The notes under the pieces are model-generated. The model made no database searches and had not been told where the DNA came from. It worked only from the letters and a program-made list of their open reading frames with translations. 64,000 bases of DNA from Congeria kusceri (taxonomy: Eukaryota; Mollusca; Bivalvia; Myida; Dreissenidae), in the NCBI GenBank assembly GCA_027627225.1, contig CM051025.1:53766181-53830180 (forward strand). Direction: 5' to 3'. How positions within the stretch are numbered: position 1 is the stretch's first letter; the number at the start of each line of letters is the position of its first letter. Shown here piece after piece: positions 48,180-60,143 of this stretch. The translations under genes and the position numbers were made by a program.

Positions 48180-48779
48180 TAATTTCGATTCTAACACGAT
48201 CTAATATAAAATTCTTATTTTTATAGGTTATGAATGAGAACTATATTTATCTATACTCAGCCCATTTCCCGAGAAGTGCATTCACACGTGCATTTCTGTG
48301 ACCTCAATAAATCATAACAATTCAAAATGACTTCAGCTTTACTGATAAAAATTGAGCGAATGACGTCATACATATCGATATATTACTGTGAAAATATGCC
48401 AAAAAGGGCAAATTAAAAACATTTAAACAAAACGTAAACGTTTTTGTGACTTAAGTATAAAATATGTAGTACAAGTGTGGTTTAATAGCGCTACATAATG
48501 CAGGAATGATTTGTTTGTCACAATTATCGCGCGTTTAAGCTCGTGCATTTTACGGAACACTTTCTTCGAATTTCCGGAACTATTTTCAAAACATTAAGCT
48601 CCGCCCATAATATGTTGCAGAATAACCCACATTTATTTTCCTTCTTTATCTATGGACCACTAGCCGCGTACCGTGGTAGAGTTAGTAATATATAACGAAA
48701 TCATATCAACTCATATCAGGAATATACAGAAATACACTAAGAACATTTACGAAGCCAATTACAGTTGTAGCTTGCTTAC

Positions 48780-48960
48780 CCTGTCCAGTTTTTTAAGAGA
48801 ACCGGCGTCGGTGCTGATTGATTACTAAACGACTGTCCTTCTGTAGGTTGCCAAAGCGACATCGCAATGTATCCGCACGTGGTTTGGTTCCGGAAGGTAC
48901 AGCTCGCTTCAGGTACAGGAAGGTACACAGCATCTGGTACAGGATTGCAACAGAGGCATC
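48780..48960 (-). pseudogene. Gene psi MAM1 exon 1
   Basis: TTCTTAG acceptor, GTAAGC donor, phase 1 to 2, open. It reads through a Cys-rich lead (GCLCCNPVPDAVYLPVPE) into ASCTFRNQTTCGYIAM and LWQPTEGQSF, the MAM start. The counterpart in gene C is exon 2. Confidence 0.75.
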
Positions 48961-49194
48961 CTAAGAATAGTATGTAAAAGATGTATAATACACTTGCAAA
49001 TAGTGTCTCCTTGAAATAAAATTAACCTAAGCCATTGTATTTGTAATATTAAATATAAGATACGTGCTTATTATATATGTTATCTCTTACAAATAATTTT
49101 GAAGTAATTTTTAATAGCAAAGTTTTTTATGTAACCGGTAAATGTTCATCAAGTGCTTCCCTTGCCCACGAAAAACAGCAAACATATTTGAGGC

Positions 49195-49446
49195 GCGTCG
49201 TGGGAAAACCGGGTTTAATACATGTGCGTAAAGTGTCGTCCCGGATCAGCCTGTGCAGTCCGCACAGGCTAATCCAGGACATCCCTTTCCGCCTACAATG
49301 GATTTATGTTTCGAAGAGACTTCCTTGAAACAGACAATACCATGAAAAGCGGAAAGTGCCGTCCTAGAGTAGCCTGTGCGCACTGCACAGGTTAATCCTG
49401 GAAGACACTTTACGAACGTGCATTTAACCCGGTTTTCCCACGTCGC
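49195..49446. mobile_element. Hairpin MITE copy c (full length)
   Basis: Outer repeats CGTGGGAAAACCGGGTTTAA and TTAACCCGGTTTTCCCACG are exact inversions. Inner hairpins include CAGCCTGTGCAGTCCGCACA and AGGCTAATCC. All internal blocks of copies a and b are present in order. It lies immediately upstream of MAM1 exon 1 of gene psi. Confidence 0.85.
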
Positions 49447-50319
49447 GAGCAACTCATTTTTCGAACAACAATTTGAATACGCCCATGAGTAAATATTACT
49501 AAGTTGTAGCATTTTAAATATAAAAGAATGGTAAATATTAACAAGTTATGTGTGAAAACTGAAAATTAAGTCGTACAAATTAACATGGTTATTTAAAATA
49601 ATTTAATTATTATTCGTGAACTTTCCGTACTATTTTTGGCTGAGTAAATACCGGAAATATAAATGCAGTGACTAGGTTAAGAATAATTAATATTATGTTT
49701 AAGGAAATTATGTTTATGTTATTTATACTTATTAGTTATATAAATATACAAATGTGTGTAAATAAAACAACAAACAAAACAAGATACATCTCTTTCGTAT
49801 CAATTGCCTCTTATCGAGTAGAAATAGACAATGTAACAGCACGTGGATTACACTATGAAGTTTGTTTAAAATGTTCACACACGCCAATACTATCACAAAC
49901 TGCACTCAATGTAGTCGATTTAGCGCCAACAAATGATTCAAATATGGTTAACAATGTCAATGTTAAATGCGCAGTACCTTGCAATAACAAAATAGCATTC
50001 AATAAACAATAACCACAAGTGGCCATTTTAAGTTAATTCACTTCAAATCTGTATTTATAAACGTTAAATGTTCTTGTCGGTTCGCTATCTTATCTCAAGT
50101 AGTAGCAAGAATTCATTTATCTTGACAATTTTAGGAAAATAACTATCACTACTGTGGAATCACTTAAATTCGCGCGGTACAAATTTCACGCACTTGCGGA
50201 CATATTCGCGCGGTCTTAAATTCGCGCAAGTACGATTTTGAAAAAAATCAAGAATCGCGTTTTACACAAAGTACGTGTCGATTATGCAGTAAAAAGACCA
50301 ACAGGGCAGATCCCCAATG

Positions 50320-51330
50320 AAGGGTCCTTCATCTCGTTTGTTGCAATAGAGGGGCGAGGTTATCTCCCTGTCGGACACCCTGATTGCAAGCGAAGAATGC
50401 GGAATATTCATTATTGGATTGGACGCACGACTTGATGTTATCGTACATGTTTTTGACAATCCGTATGAACTTTCCATGTACATTATTATTAATTCGTTTA
50501 TGGAATAATTCCGCTCTAGGGATAAGATCAAAATATTTTGTAAAATCAACATAACCGACGAATAATTTACGCTTTAGATGTTTAAAATGGTTAGAAAGAA
50601 AATTCAAACAGAATATATTATCGGTGGTTGAAAAGTGTTTACGGAAACCAGCTTGGTTTTGTTTTATTATTGAATTGTGTTCGCTATATTTGGTTAATCT
50701 CTCATTTAGAATAGAAGTGAATAATTTACCTAGACAAGATAAAATTGTAATTGGTCTGTACTTTTCAGGAAGATTGCCTTTATATATGGAAAAAATGTAT
50801 CCTTTGGACCAGGAATCTGGTATGATCCCACTGTCGAATATCGTTTTAAATAATTATGTATAAATAGGTAGCATAACAGGTTTAGAGGCTTTTATATATT
50901 CGTTGTAAATATTATCGGATTGGCTACATATTTTGCTGTTTTGCACCTGTTAATCATTTTTTCAATTTCTTCAGCTGTGATGTGAGAATTAAGGATAGGT
51001 TCAATGTTATTGTCGATAGTGTTAGGTATTATGCCATTTAGTGAATTGCCGTCTAATGAGTTTAGATCTTCTGCTGTATTTATTTCTTTGAAATATGTGT
51101 ACAATTGTTCTATGCTTGGTTTTATTTGATCATTTGGAATTGTTAGTGATTTGAGGTAGTTCCAATACAGTTTCGGTTCTTTGTTATGAATGGCTCGTAA
51201 TTGGGTTTGAGTGCGGTGTTTATATTGTTTGTTGTGGAATTGCACGATCCGTTTGTATTCCTTGCTTGCACGGTTCAGTGCGTTTTTATTGGCCGCGGTT
51301 TTGTTTTGATAGTAAATTTTACGCAGGTTA
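50320..51330 (-). pseudogene. LINE reverse transcriptase fragment
   Basis: Minus-strand frames show the linker before RT (KIYYQNKTAANKNALNRASK, EYKRIVQFHNKQYK, EPKLYWNYLKS) and RT blocks: SGIIPDSWSKGYIFSIYKG, EKYRPITILSCLGKLFTSIL, NSIIKQNQAGF, VGYVDFTKYFD and NQGVRQGDNLAPLL. Together these are motifs 0 to 4 of a non-LTR retrotransposon RT. The catalytic FADD block and everything after it are missing. Frames break between blocks, so it is dead. Confidence 0.8.
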
Positions 51331-51667
51331 ATCTTTTATTATGACATTGAGGCCAGTACCACGGTTTAAATTTTATTGAACTTTTTGGGTGTTGTTGGGC
51401 TTTGACTACTCTCGATGGTTTTTGTGTAAATGTGTGCGCGGCTGTTGTTTGGAATAACTGTGCTATTTGTGCAAGAATCGCATTGTTACTCTTATATTGT
51501 TGCTCATGCTGGTATTTTCATTATGATGATTATTATTATTATTATTTGTGCTGTTAATAATGACGTTTTCGTTGGTGCTTATATTATTTCTGTTGGTGGT
51601 GGTAGATGAAATGTTGTTTAGTAGTTTTATAGGTTTTGGACAAATTCTGACATATTGTTCATACCAT

Positions 51668-51967
51668 CTAATATTGCGTAAATTTTGTTTCTAATTGTTG
51701 GAAGTTATCGGGGATATACGCTTGCCGCATAGGGCAACTGTCAGCGGAGGACGAATGTCGGCGATTCGACACCCCACCCGCCGACTCTTGATGCTTACGT
51801 TTGTCCTTTCTCGATTTTGCTCTTTCTTCAGGAACAATATCACTATTGAGAGGGGCAAACCGTGAACCTGTGTTAATATCCGACGAATAACCTGTCGGTC
51901 TTCTGTCCATGGTGGTTTTATACGCTATCTTGCTAATTTTCTTGTGTTTACAATTTTTCAATGACAC
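51668..51967 (-). pseudogene. Possible LINE ORF start, unrecognised basic protein
   Basis: A 99-codon minus frame with basic, Ser-rich composition (EERAKSRKDKRKHQESAGG, RRHSSSADSCPMRQAY). It lies upstream of, and co-oriented with, the RT fragment. It could be an ORF1-type piece, with the endonuclease deleted between them. No domain recognised. Confidence 0.35.
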
Positions 51968-52361
51968 GTCTCACGACCGGAAACCGGAAACCTTTTGCAT
52001 TTTTATAACAATGTTGACAACAATGAAAAAGCTGAGTTAATTACGTTTATGACGGTACTTAAATGTACGAAAAAATTAACAATTTAATTTATAAGAAAAC
52101 AATATAAATTCATTTATAAGAATAGAGCAATAAAACATTAAAACACGTTTATTAAAACATTCAGATCTGCATATATAGGCCTATCTGCGTACAGTTACGA
52201 ACGATAACCGACGTACATTTGAACGAACGTGTAAGCTCCCAATGTTTGCTGCACTACGAAATCGGTAAATATTCGCGGTGGTCATACATTCGCGCAATGG
52301 CGGGAGCGCGAAAAGCGCGAAAATTACACCCCCGCAAAAATTTGTGATTTCACAGTATTTG

Positions 52362-52730
52362 ATGTCTGTATCTGTAGGCGATAATACAATGGACAAATAT
52401 TGCACATATTCGAATCAGACGGTGGCAAAATACACGCAGCATGCCGTTCCTTGTTTAGCGAATTGGATTGAGGAACACAGATGTCGCATCGCTATCTTAT
52501 CTCAAGTAGTTGCAATAATTCAGTTATCTTGACGATTTTAGGAACATAACAAAGTCAAGCCGAGTTATGTATAACATCCCCTGTGGATAAGTATCAATAT
52601 TTGTTGTCTGTATCTGTAGGCGATAATACAATGGATAAATATTGCACACATTCGAATCAGACGGACGCAAAATACACGCAGCATGCGGTTCCTTGTTTAG
52701 CGAATTGGATTGAGGAACACAGATACGGTT
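52362..52730. repeat. Tandem duplication, about 237-bp spacing
   Basis: GTCTGTATCTGTAGGCGATA through GAGGAACACAGAT occurs at about 52364-52490 and again at 52601-52727. The following block CGCTATCTTATCTCAAGTAG is also present left of the TIR element at about 50086, so the element sits inside the array. Confidence 0.75.
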
Positions 52731-52799
52731 GAGTTAAGTAGTCCACAGTGTTTCATAACATGGCAATCGCACATTTTTAAAACACTTTAATTGTATAAT

Positions 52800-53860
52800 A
52801 CCCGTAGATGACACTCGTTTTAAAATGCATTTCAATACGCACGAAAACAAGTCAACCTTTAGTGTTTAAACCATTTCACGTTACCGATCACGACCAAAAC
52901 ATCTGAGCATATCAGATGCTGCTGTTGAATCTTTTTTGTTCAAGAGCAACAAATGGACAACATGTATCGATACACTTGTGATGATACAAAATATTATGTA
53001 TAATTAACAATCAGTCCTTATTATGTTAAGTTATGCTATAATAACATCCATGTAAGAAACAAAAGACGAATAATTTCAAAATTATATATGCTTTTTTAAT
53101 TATAGAATGCATTTATATATTTTTATTAAAAAAATATTTATAAACAGCACGCATAGGTAAAACAAAGTGCATGTTCTAGATCTTTTTTTAGATATTTATC
53201 ATGTACAGGTTTGATATAATTGGGAACGAATTACTTGATTTTCTTCTCATCTACTGATAAACTTGAAATCATTATTATGGTTCATGAATTGTCGATCAAG
53301 TGATATCCCATGATGGCTCATTTAATGACTTGAATTTATAATAAGCAAAGGTCAGAATAAGTCACTTTGAATGAAAATATAATAATACTACTGCATAGTG
53401 TAACTTGTGTTGCGCATGCGCATTCGGTATCTTATTTATTTTTATCTCGATTTTGTAATTATATCAAAGTTTAAGTTTTCAAGCACAATATGCGATTGCT
53501 TTCAACTCAAAGATATATTTTTTGTGTGTATGAATGTTAGTTTTTTCTAAAGGACCAGTATATACAAGCATAACGTTCTAGATAAAATGTAATGTAGAAA
53601 CTATTAGGCAATAAACAACTTCAAAATATTAATGGTTTTGCCAGAACATTCAGGATTGTACTTGCCATGACACAACCTAAGTAGCAGAAGTACTTGGTGC
53701 TAATGTTTTAATTTGTCAATTAAATCGAAAATAAATATCCTCTACACATTCATTTTTAATATTTATATGTATGTGAAAAGATTATTCTTTTGAAAGTACT
53801 GCTATGACCCAAACTTAAAATATTTGAAAACTAGTTAAGTTACTGTTTTACATTTAAGAA
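52800..53860. other. AT-rich spacer, nothing recognised
   Basis: No conserved exon, repeat or RNA feature seen on either strand. Confidence 0.4.
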
Positions 53861-53867
53861 TTGAATA

Positions 53868-53990
53868 GTAATTTTCTGCATTTCATCGACGTATGAACTG
53901 TCGGGAAAATTACGGCGTTTAAGCATAAATTAGGCGTAATATTCCCAACAGTATATACACTGATGAAATGCAGAAAATTACTATTTAATT
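53868..53990. mobile_element. Short inverted-repeat element
   Basis: AGTAATTTTCTGCATTTCAT (left) and ATGAAATGCAGAAAATTACT (right) are exact inversions around about 80 bases containing ACGGCGTTTAAGCATAAATT. Typical of a MITE; family unknown. Confidence 0.6.
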
Positions 53991-54059
53991 CTTTTACTTA
54001 CAACCCAAAATGGATATAAACTGTAATTTTCACTTTCTAAGGGCTGCAACGGCTTCTTT

Positions 54060-54290
54060 TTATTGTTTTCTCGAATGGCTGCGTGTAGCCTTTGGCCTAG
54101 GAATCCCCGTTTCAGTTTCGGTTTCATTTTCGTCGAACGGCACATTTAGCATTTCTAATATCTCGTCAGACATTTCAAATAGTTGTAGATCATTTTGGAG
54201 TGGACTTTCTATTAAAAACGAATAAGCGCTCCCAATATATGTGTTAACATGTTCATCGTCTGGAACGCCGGCAACCGATGAATCAGCCAT
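54060..54290 (-). CDS. Hypothetical acidic 76-residue protein
   Basis: The minus ATG at 54290 opens 76 codons ending in TAA. The product is acidic in the middle (LQLFEMSDEILEMLNVPFDE, NETETETG) and basic at the end (RPKATRSHSRKQ). No signal peptide or membrane segment. The stop overlaps AATAAA. Promoter-like boxes lie about 95-130 bases upstream, which makes this more credible than other short ORFs. It could be the first exon of a longer gene or part of a mobile element. No family recognised. Confidence 0.4.
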   Translation of the reverse strand: MADSSVAGVPDDEHVNTYIGSAYSFLIESPLQNDLQLFEMSDEILEMLNVPFDENETETETGIPRPKATRSHSRKQ

Positions 54291-54377
54291 TTTGTTAAAG
54301 AAAACTTAATAAACATCGTAAACGTTTGCGCAAAACAATGACTTCATTTTGCAAACGCAGCCGGTTCATCGGTATTA

Positions 54378-54416
54378 ATGACAGGTCACATGGGCGGGTT
54401 ATCCAATCAGAATGCA
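54378..54416 (-). promoter_or_regulatory. Candidate promoter: CCAAT, GC box, E-box-like
   Basis: On the minus strand CTGATTGGATAA (inverted CCAAT), CCCGCCC (GC box) and CATGTGACCTG lie in series upstream of the 54290 ATG. The boxes are seen directly; their use as a promoter is inference. Confidence 0.4.
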
Positions 54417-54663
54417 TTGTTAAGGTGAAATTGAAAAGTTGTCATTATAGGGTGTATGTATTGCTTCGGTGTAGCTCTATTGCAACCACGTTTAATATTG
54501 TAGTTGGTTGTTGAAGTTTATTTATTGCTTTGTTGTCTTACATATTTGATCTGCTTGCAAAAGCGTTTGATATGGATTTTGTTTTACATTTTCCTTTCGT
54601 AAGTTGTTTTATGTTGAATCCATGTTACAAAATACATAAATTAATCATTTAATGCGTACTGGA

Positions 54664-54872
<209 letters not shown>

Positions 54873-55733
54873 ATATATCGGACGGAGACCTGTGATTGCA
54901 GCAATTCTGCATTTACCTCACTAAATATTAACATGTTAAAAGTGCATTAAATTAGTCGTCATTGAATGTCGTTCGTTTATAAAAGTTATTGACGCAAAAT
55001 GCTTGTTCTGCGGTGCACAGACACACGGTGATCTGTATAAAATAATATACGTATTATACACTTGAATCGATTAGCAATGATAGTATAGCAGATGACCATG
55101 TAACTAGCATAAGTGATGCTGTTATTAACATTGTGTTACCGCCCCGCCCCCCCCCCCCCCCTCTGAGTCGATATCTGATTTTGCCTATTGCGTACATATG
55201 TGTAGAACGAATAGTCATAATTCAATAATTCAAAAGCAATTTGTAAATGCCTGCACGAACACAAAACAAAAGCAATACCATGTTTCACAAAACATACATG
55301 TTATACTATCCCATGCTGACGTGGTAAATTGCATTTATGACAATCTATATGTAAACACAATTGTTTCAATAATAAAAGTCAATAAACAAACATTCAGAAA
55401 ATAGTATAAATTGGTATCTAATGCATTTTTTTGTATATGTACTATGCATGTACACATACTTATCAGGTCGTAAAGCGTGGAAAATGTATTGCATAATATT
55501 ACAAATTGTGTAATTACCAACCGAAAATGAACCAAATTCGCATATTTTAGTTGTATATCTTACCATTTACCATTCAACAATTGAAAAGTTTGCATCTAAA
55601 TGTCGCACAGATGAAACAATAAAACTATGTTTGATGAAGATCAACTGCTTTTTTTTATATATCTTTCTTATTTTAAAACATAGTGTACAGATACAATTGT
55701 TTATTCTGATATAAACTATTAAATTGTCATAAG

Positions 55734-56055
<322 letters not shown>

Positions 56056-56797
56056 ATTACTGTTGTATAGTAGTTATAGTAGCAGCAGCAACAACAAAAA
56101 TGAACGGCACAATTTGCATGGAAATAATTATCATAAATACATATGAAAAACGTGCTGCAAAATCATGGAAACGACATAAAGTACAAAACTACAAACAAAA
56201 TATATTATACTTTCTTTGTACAAAATGAAACAAAAACTAAAGTCATTCACTCGTTATTTAATGAGCGACTTCTATAGATTTACCAACAGAGATGCTGGTG
56301 AATAATACATTTAAATAGTATGCTCATTCATTCCGAACAAGTGTGTTCAAAGTCACAGTAAGCTGATTTATGAAAGCTGGAAATATCAGATTCATCCAAA
56401 AACATATCAATCCTTACTCATTAGATGATGCCGTTTTGAATTTAAGCGGCCACTGCTTAAAGACTTTTGCAAACACGATAGCTTTTATGCCATAATGTTT
56501 TGACACCTTTATATCATTCACCAATTATCTATGAATAACAGCTAAAATCTTAGATCTACAATACAATATTATACTTGTCCTAATGTCATATCACAAAACG
56601 GTTTCGTTTACGCGTATGCCTTTTAGTACATGTCAAGTAAAACTTAAGTTAAAGTTGAAGTTAAGATACATGCCGCACATTGTAATATGTCATTTAATAC
56701 TAAACGCTCACGTCATTATCACAAGGTTTTAACAGGATGTGCACCTAGAATATTCAACTTGATATAAATATACTATTTGTATTTATCATAATACTGT

Positions 56798-56856
56798 CTA
56801 AAACAATGTATCACTCGTGTTAATATTGGGGAGACCATTTGCTTCACTCGTAGCAT
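56798..56856 (-). CDS. Gene B last exon and stop
   Basis: TTGCAG acceptor; the phase 1 joint gives DATSEANGLPNINTSDTLF and TAG at 56800-56798. Gene psi shows no counterpart. Confidence 0.65.
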
Positions 56857-59302
56857 CTGCAATAAAGGAAATAAGCTACATAGATAGTTTACATTGTCGT
56901 AAGTTAATACAATACAGGTTTGAGGTTTATTTCCAAATACGTCGGGGCAGTAAAGCCCATGAGTTCACTCATTTTTGATCAATACATAAGATGTTTTACA
57001 CACATCAGATTTATGAATGTCAAGGTCATAACAAAAACATGTATATGATTACACAACGTTATGAAGTACAATGTATTCACAAGTATAATATATTTTTCGC
57101 TTTTAAAATACAGAAAAGTTTCAACAATGAAAATGTTATACAAATCGATTATATATCATTTGAATGTTTTAAAATATATTTGTATATAGAAGTGTACTTA
57201 GTAAAGTATGCTAGGTAAGCATATTAGGTAAGCATGTGAGAGGTATGTACTATAATACTATAATACAGCTAAATTTATTCGTAGTATGTATGATATGTAT
57301 TTCTCAAGTTGAAAGCTTTTTTAACAAAAATTGCCAGATTTCTATTTATCTTACTATTATTGCACTGAAGAAGTTCGATAAATGTTGGTACGTTTGGTCT
57401 GACATAGTAATATTTGTTAATGTATTGTTTTCTTAATTCAGTATAAAGAAAACATTCAAATAAAAAATGGAATTCGTCCTCTAACTTATTGCATATACAA
57501 CATGTTCTATTTTCGCGCGGGGTAGGTGCTGGCTTTTTCCATCTACCAGTTTCTATTTCTAAATTATGTGCGGACATTCTTAATTTTGCTAATGCAATCC
57601 TACAACTATCTATATTAACCTGGTACAGATATGGTTGTAACTTAAAAACAGAATACATGGTATATGAACTTGATCTTGTTGACTGGTTTAATTCATTTGT
57701 CCAGTTTTGTAAAAATACATCTTTAATTCTTTCTTTAAACGCAATGAGAAACATATCTATATCCCCAACCCCTTGATATATCCACACATGAGAAAAACCT
57801 ATACATTGTAATAAATTCTTAACATTATATGCCCATGACTTTGTTTCATTTTTGTATTCTGCATTTTCGAACATAATGTCATATATTATTTTTGCGTATT
57901 TGACAGGTTCCATTTGTAATATTTTACACATTAGTATTATTAAATATTATTACATATTTCAACATTAACAATGTATACGTTCTTTTTAATCAGATAAAAT
58001 AAGTAGTCGTTGCATTATTTCATATAGTAATATTTTAAAAGTAAACAAGTAAGGCCAATACTTTCTTACCAACGGCTGAATCACGACTGACTCTATCTGT
58101 ATCTTTTGACGAGGACACATTAATCCTTGGCTGAAAGGTTAGTTAGTTTCTGAATGTTGTAACGTGGATTTATGCTAAGAAATATATGGGCTACATGAAC
58201 TGTTACTTACATAAGAGAAGATACAGTTATCGTCTAATTAAATAAATTTTCTAATAGTTTTGTAATATTTTTGAACTTACAGTCAGTATAACATGAATAA
58301 CAAGTAAATAACTATTTAGTAATCACGTGTTTGGTTAATCACAGTGTCGTACATACAAACCGGATCTTCCGAGACCCGTGTTGAAACAAAGGAGGCGCTG
58401 TTTGTGGAAATGAACGAATTGCTGTCCTTCCTGTCTTTTCGCCTTTGTATTGCATTCCGAATCTGTACAGAAAATAAGCAATGGTAAGTGTAAATCATAT
58501 TGTTAGTCCTTTGAAATCATAGAAGGAACATAATGCCTAGACAATTCAGTAGACAATGAGATCAGAAGTAGCATTTATCATTAAACTCGACTTTTAACAG
58601 CTTTACCTGAACGTATAGCACGCAATTTAAGACAAATATCACCAGTCCCTAAAATACAAAATGAATGTGTAACTAACATCACAGTAAAATGAACAAACTA
58701 GGGTAAAATGAGCTTTTATTAGATCTAGTTGAACGCGGTAAATATAGATATGCTCCTCCGCAACTTTGACAATACGTGAGGAAGAATCATGTTAGATATT
58801 TAACAAATGTGTGCAATTATAATTGTCGTCTTAAACAATTTGTAATCGTACATTGAAGTGTAACATACCTGCAAGATTTTGCATACTGCAAACACATACT
58901 GGACCCAAGCCATGCTTTCATTCACGTAGAATAAGCCGATCACCCATGTACAGCCCATCAGCTGAAGTAGCACGCACAGACACCGGACACCAGCTCTAAG
59001 AGCACATTGTACATAAAGCAAACTAATCAGTATACATACATGAAGTTAAATTTTCAACTTATATCCATTTTTATTTTTTCGCAAGTTTAAATTAACTTAT
59101 TTTTATGGCATATCAATTATTGTATACACTTTCAAAATAGACAAGATCTGCTTATATCTTCAAAATACCATTCCCATTTTTTCAACAAGTGCAAATAGTG
59201 AAATAGAATTACATACTTCGATTGGTCCGATCTTGACTTTTCCGATAATGATTTAAAACGGAACATCGTCTTGCTAACCATAATAAGTACAACAAAGTTC
59301 GT
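56798..59302 (-). CDS. Gene B: adhesion-GPCR-type receptor, last six exons
   Basis: Six minus-strand exons (59302-59217, 58995-58869, 58648-58607, 58462-58361, 58130-58070, 56856-56798) join in phase with no stop until TAG at 56800-56798. They encode the end of TM5, ICL3, TM6, TM7 and a Ser/Thr-rich cytoplasmic tail. Sequence and exon lengths match gene psi, which it resembles closely in TM6 and in the tail motif STNSASFVSTRVS. The tail is rich in Ser/Thr and could be phosphorylated. The upstream exons (TM1 to TM5) were not found between 59.3 and 64 kb and probably lie to the right. A LINE piece occupies the last intron. It probably encodes a working receptor, but only part is visible. Confidence 0.75.
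57275..57931 (-). pseudogene. LINE C-terminal fragment with zinc-binding motif
   Basis: A 218-codon open minus frame. RTCCICNKLEDEFHFLFECF is the C-x-x-C...H-x-x-x-x-C knuckle found after the RT in many non-LTR elements; LRKQYINKYYY follows. The frame ends near 57275. The piece is a 5'-truncated insertion, in the same orientation as the host gene B, within its last intron. RT motifs are absent. Confidence 0.8.
58070..58130 (-). CDS. Gene B exon: middle tail
   Basis: TTTCAG acceptor, GTAAGA donor, phase 0 to 1: PRINVSSSKDTDRVSRDSAV. Confidence 0.65.
58361..58462 (-). CDS. Gene B exon: proximal tail
   Basis: TACAG acceptor, GTTTGT donor, 34 codons, phase 0 to 0: IRNAIQRRKDRKDSN, then SFISTNSASFVSTRVSEDP. 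Basic membrane-proximal stretch followed by a Ser/Thr block. Confidence 0.8.
58607..58648 (-). CDS. Gene B exon: TM7 (14 codons)
   Basis: TTTTAG acceptor, GTAAAG donor, phase 0 to 0: GLVIFVLNCVLYVQ, the inner half of TM7. Confidence 0.75.
58869..58995 (-). CDS. Gene B exon: TM6 to TM7
   Basis: TCTTAG acceptor, GTATGT donor, phase 2 to 0. It reads AGVRCLCVLLQLMGCTWVIG then VQYVFAVCKILQ. The family Pro in L-L-P-L is Gln here; gene psi keeps Pro. Confidence 0.85.
59217..59302 (-). CDS. Gene B exon: TM5 end and ICL3
   Basis: TTTCAG acceptor, GTATGT donor, phase 0 to 2. It reads TNFVVLIMVSKTMFRFKSLS then EKSRSDQS: hydrophobic TM5 end followed by a basic loop. Confidence 0.75.
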
Positions 59303-60143
59303 CTGAAATAATAATCATAATTATACAATATATTTAGTTAAAAGTTGTGTATGAATAATCATACTAAATGATTGTATATGACAATATTACAGTCTAATGA
59401 TGCTGTTATATTGACTGTGTACTTTAAAAAAAAAATAAGCGTTCGGTTTTGTCGTTTTTATACCACTGGAAAGTTAAACAAGTGAAACATAATTGATTTG
59501 TCTAATAAAACATCGAATGTAAACCTATAGATGTGTCTGTATATATATTGACAATGACAATATTGATCTTAACGTATAAAGTCTACAAGACGTTTTAGTA
59601 TTGTGTTGGCAGGCCATGTTGAATCATGTTATGGTAAAACAGTTTAAAAAATAGTCTTTATTCCTAGTCTTAAGTCTAGAAATAGTTCGGTGAGTACGGG
59701 CCCAGTTGTATATACGGGTAGAGGGTTGAAGAACATGCTCAGCATTTTTGATACACAATATCTCATAGAAGTTACTAGGGGTGTAACAATATCACTGACT
59801 CAAATATACACACAGTGAGATATTGTCCATATTGAAAGGCTTGTTAAAGGATAAAAATTCTAAACACATTTTAGATATTACGTTTTGCATTTAGTATGAC
59901 TATAACGTGTTGCAACAAAATATCATTTATAATTCCATTTAAACAAATTGTTAAGAAAAGTTTAAACACAACTGTGCACACATTATAACTTTCAATAAAA
60001 CAAAATCGTACAGGCGATGGCAAAGTATTTACCATATCATACGAAAACTCACAAGACCATACGGACAATCAATGAAATATAGGAATAAATTGATGTGGCA
60101 GTCGTGTATCAATCACTCATTGTGTGGTCAACATACTGGCGCC

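Larger units (their letters stand above)
25109..48960 (-). pseudogene. Gene psi: adhesion GPCR (MAM-CCP3-MAM-CCP6-HRM-GAIN-7TM), decayed
   Basis: About thirty splice-bounded minus-strand exons in consistent order spell an adhesion GPCR. They encode MAM1, three CCPs, MAM2, a decayed CCP triplet, a second CCP triplet, HRM, five GAIN-like exons and TM1 to TM7 with the start of the tail. Such receptors (family B2) bind extracellular ligands through N-terminal modules and signal through the 7TM after GAIN self-cleavage. Damage seen: in-frame TGA at 46630-46632, 46156-46158, 40942-40944, 40906-40908 and 35987-35989; TAA at 43129-43131; TAG at 29377-29379; a stop in the TM7 exon; frameshifts in CCP4, 5, 5', 6' and the tail; lost splice sites at 39957/40141 and about 28053; no GPS exon. 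Intron-exon structure is kept, so it is an unprocessed duplicate. Exons differ in decay: CCP1 to 3, CCP6, GAIN and TM1, TM2 and TM6 are open. No signal-peptide exon was found. Confidence 0.8.
50152..52355. mobile_element. TIR element with TA target sites carrying LINE sequence
   Basis: Ends CTGTGGAATCAC and GTGATTTCACAG are inverted and flanked by TA on both sides (50150-50151, 52356-52357), as in Tc1/mariner-type insertions. Both ends continue with CG-rich sequence (TTCGCGCGG left; CGCGAAAATTACACCCCCGC right). The interior is a minus-strand LINE fragment. The element interrupts a local tandem repeat. Confidence 0.65.
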
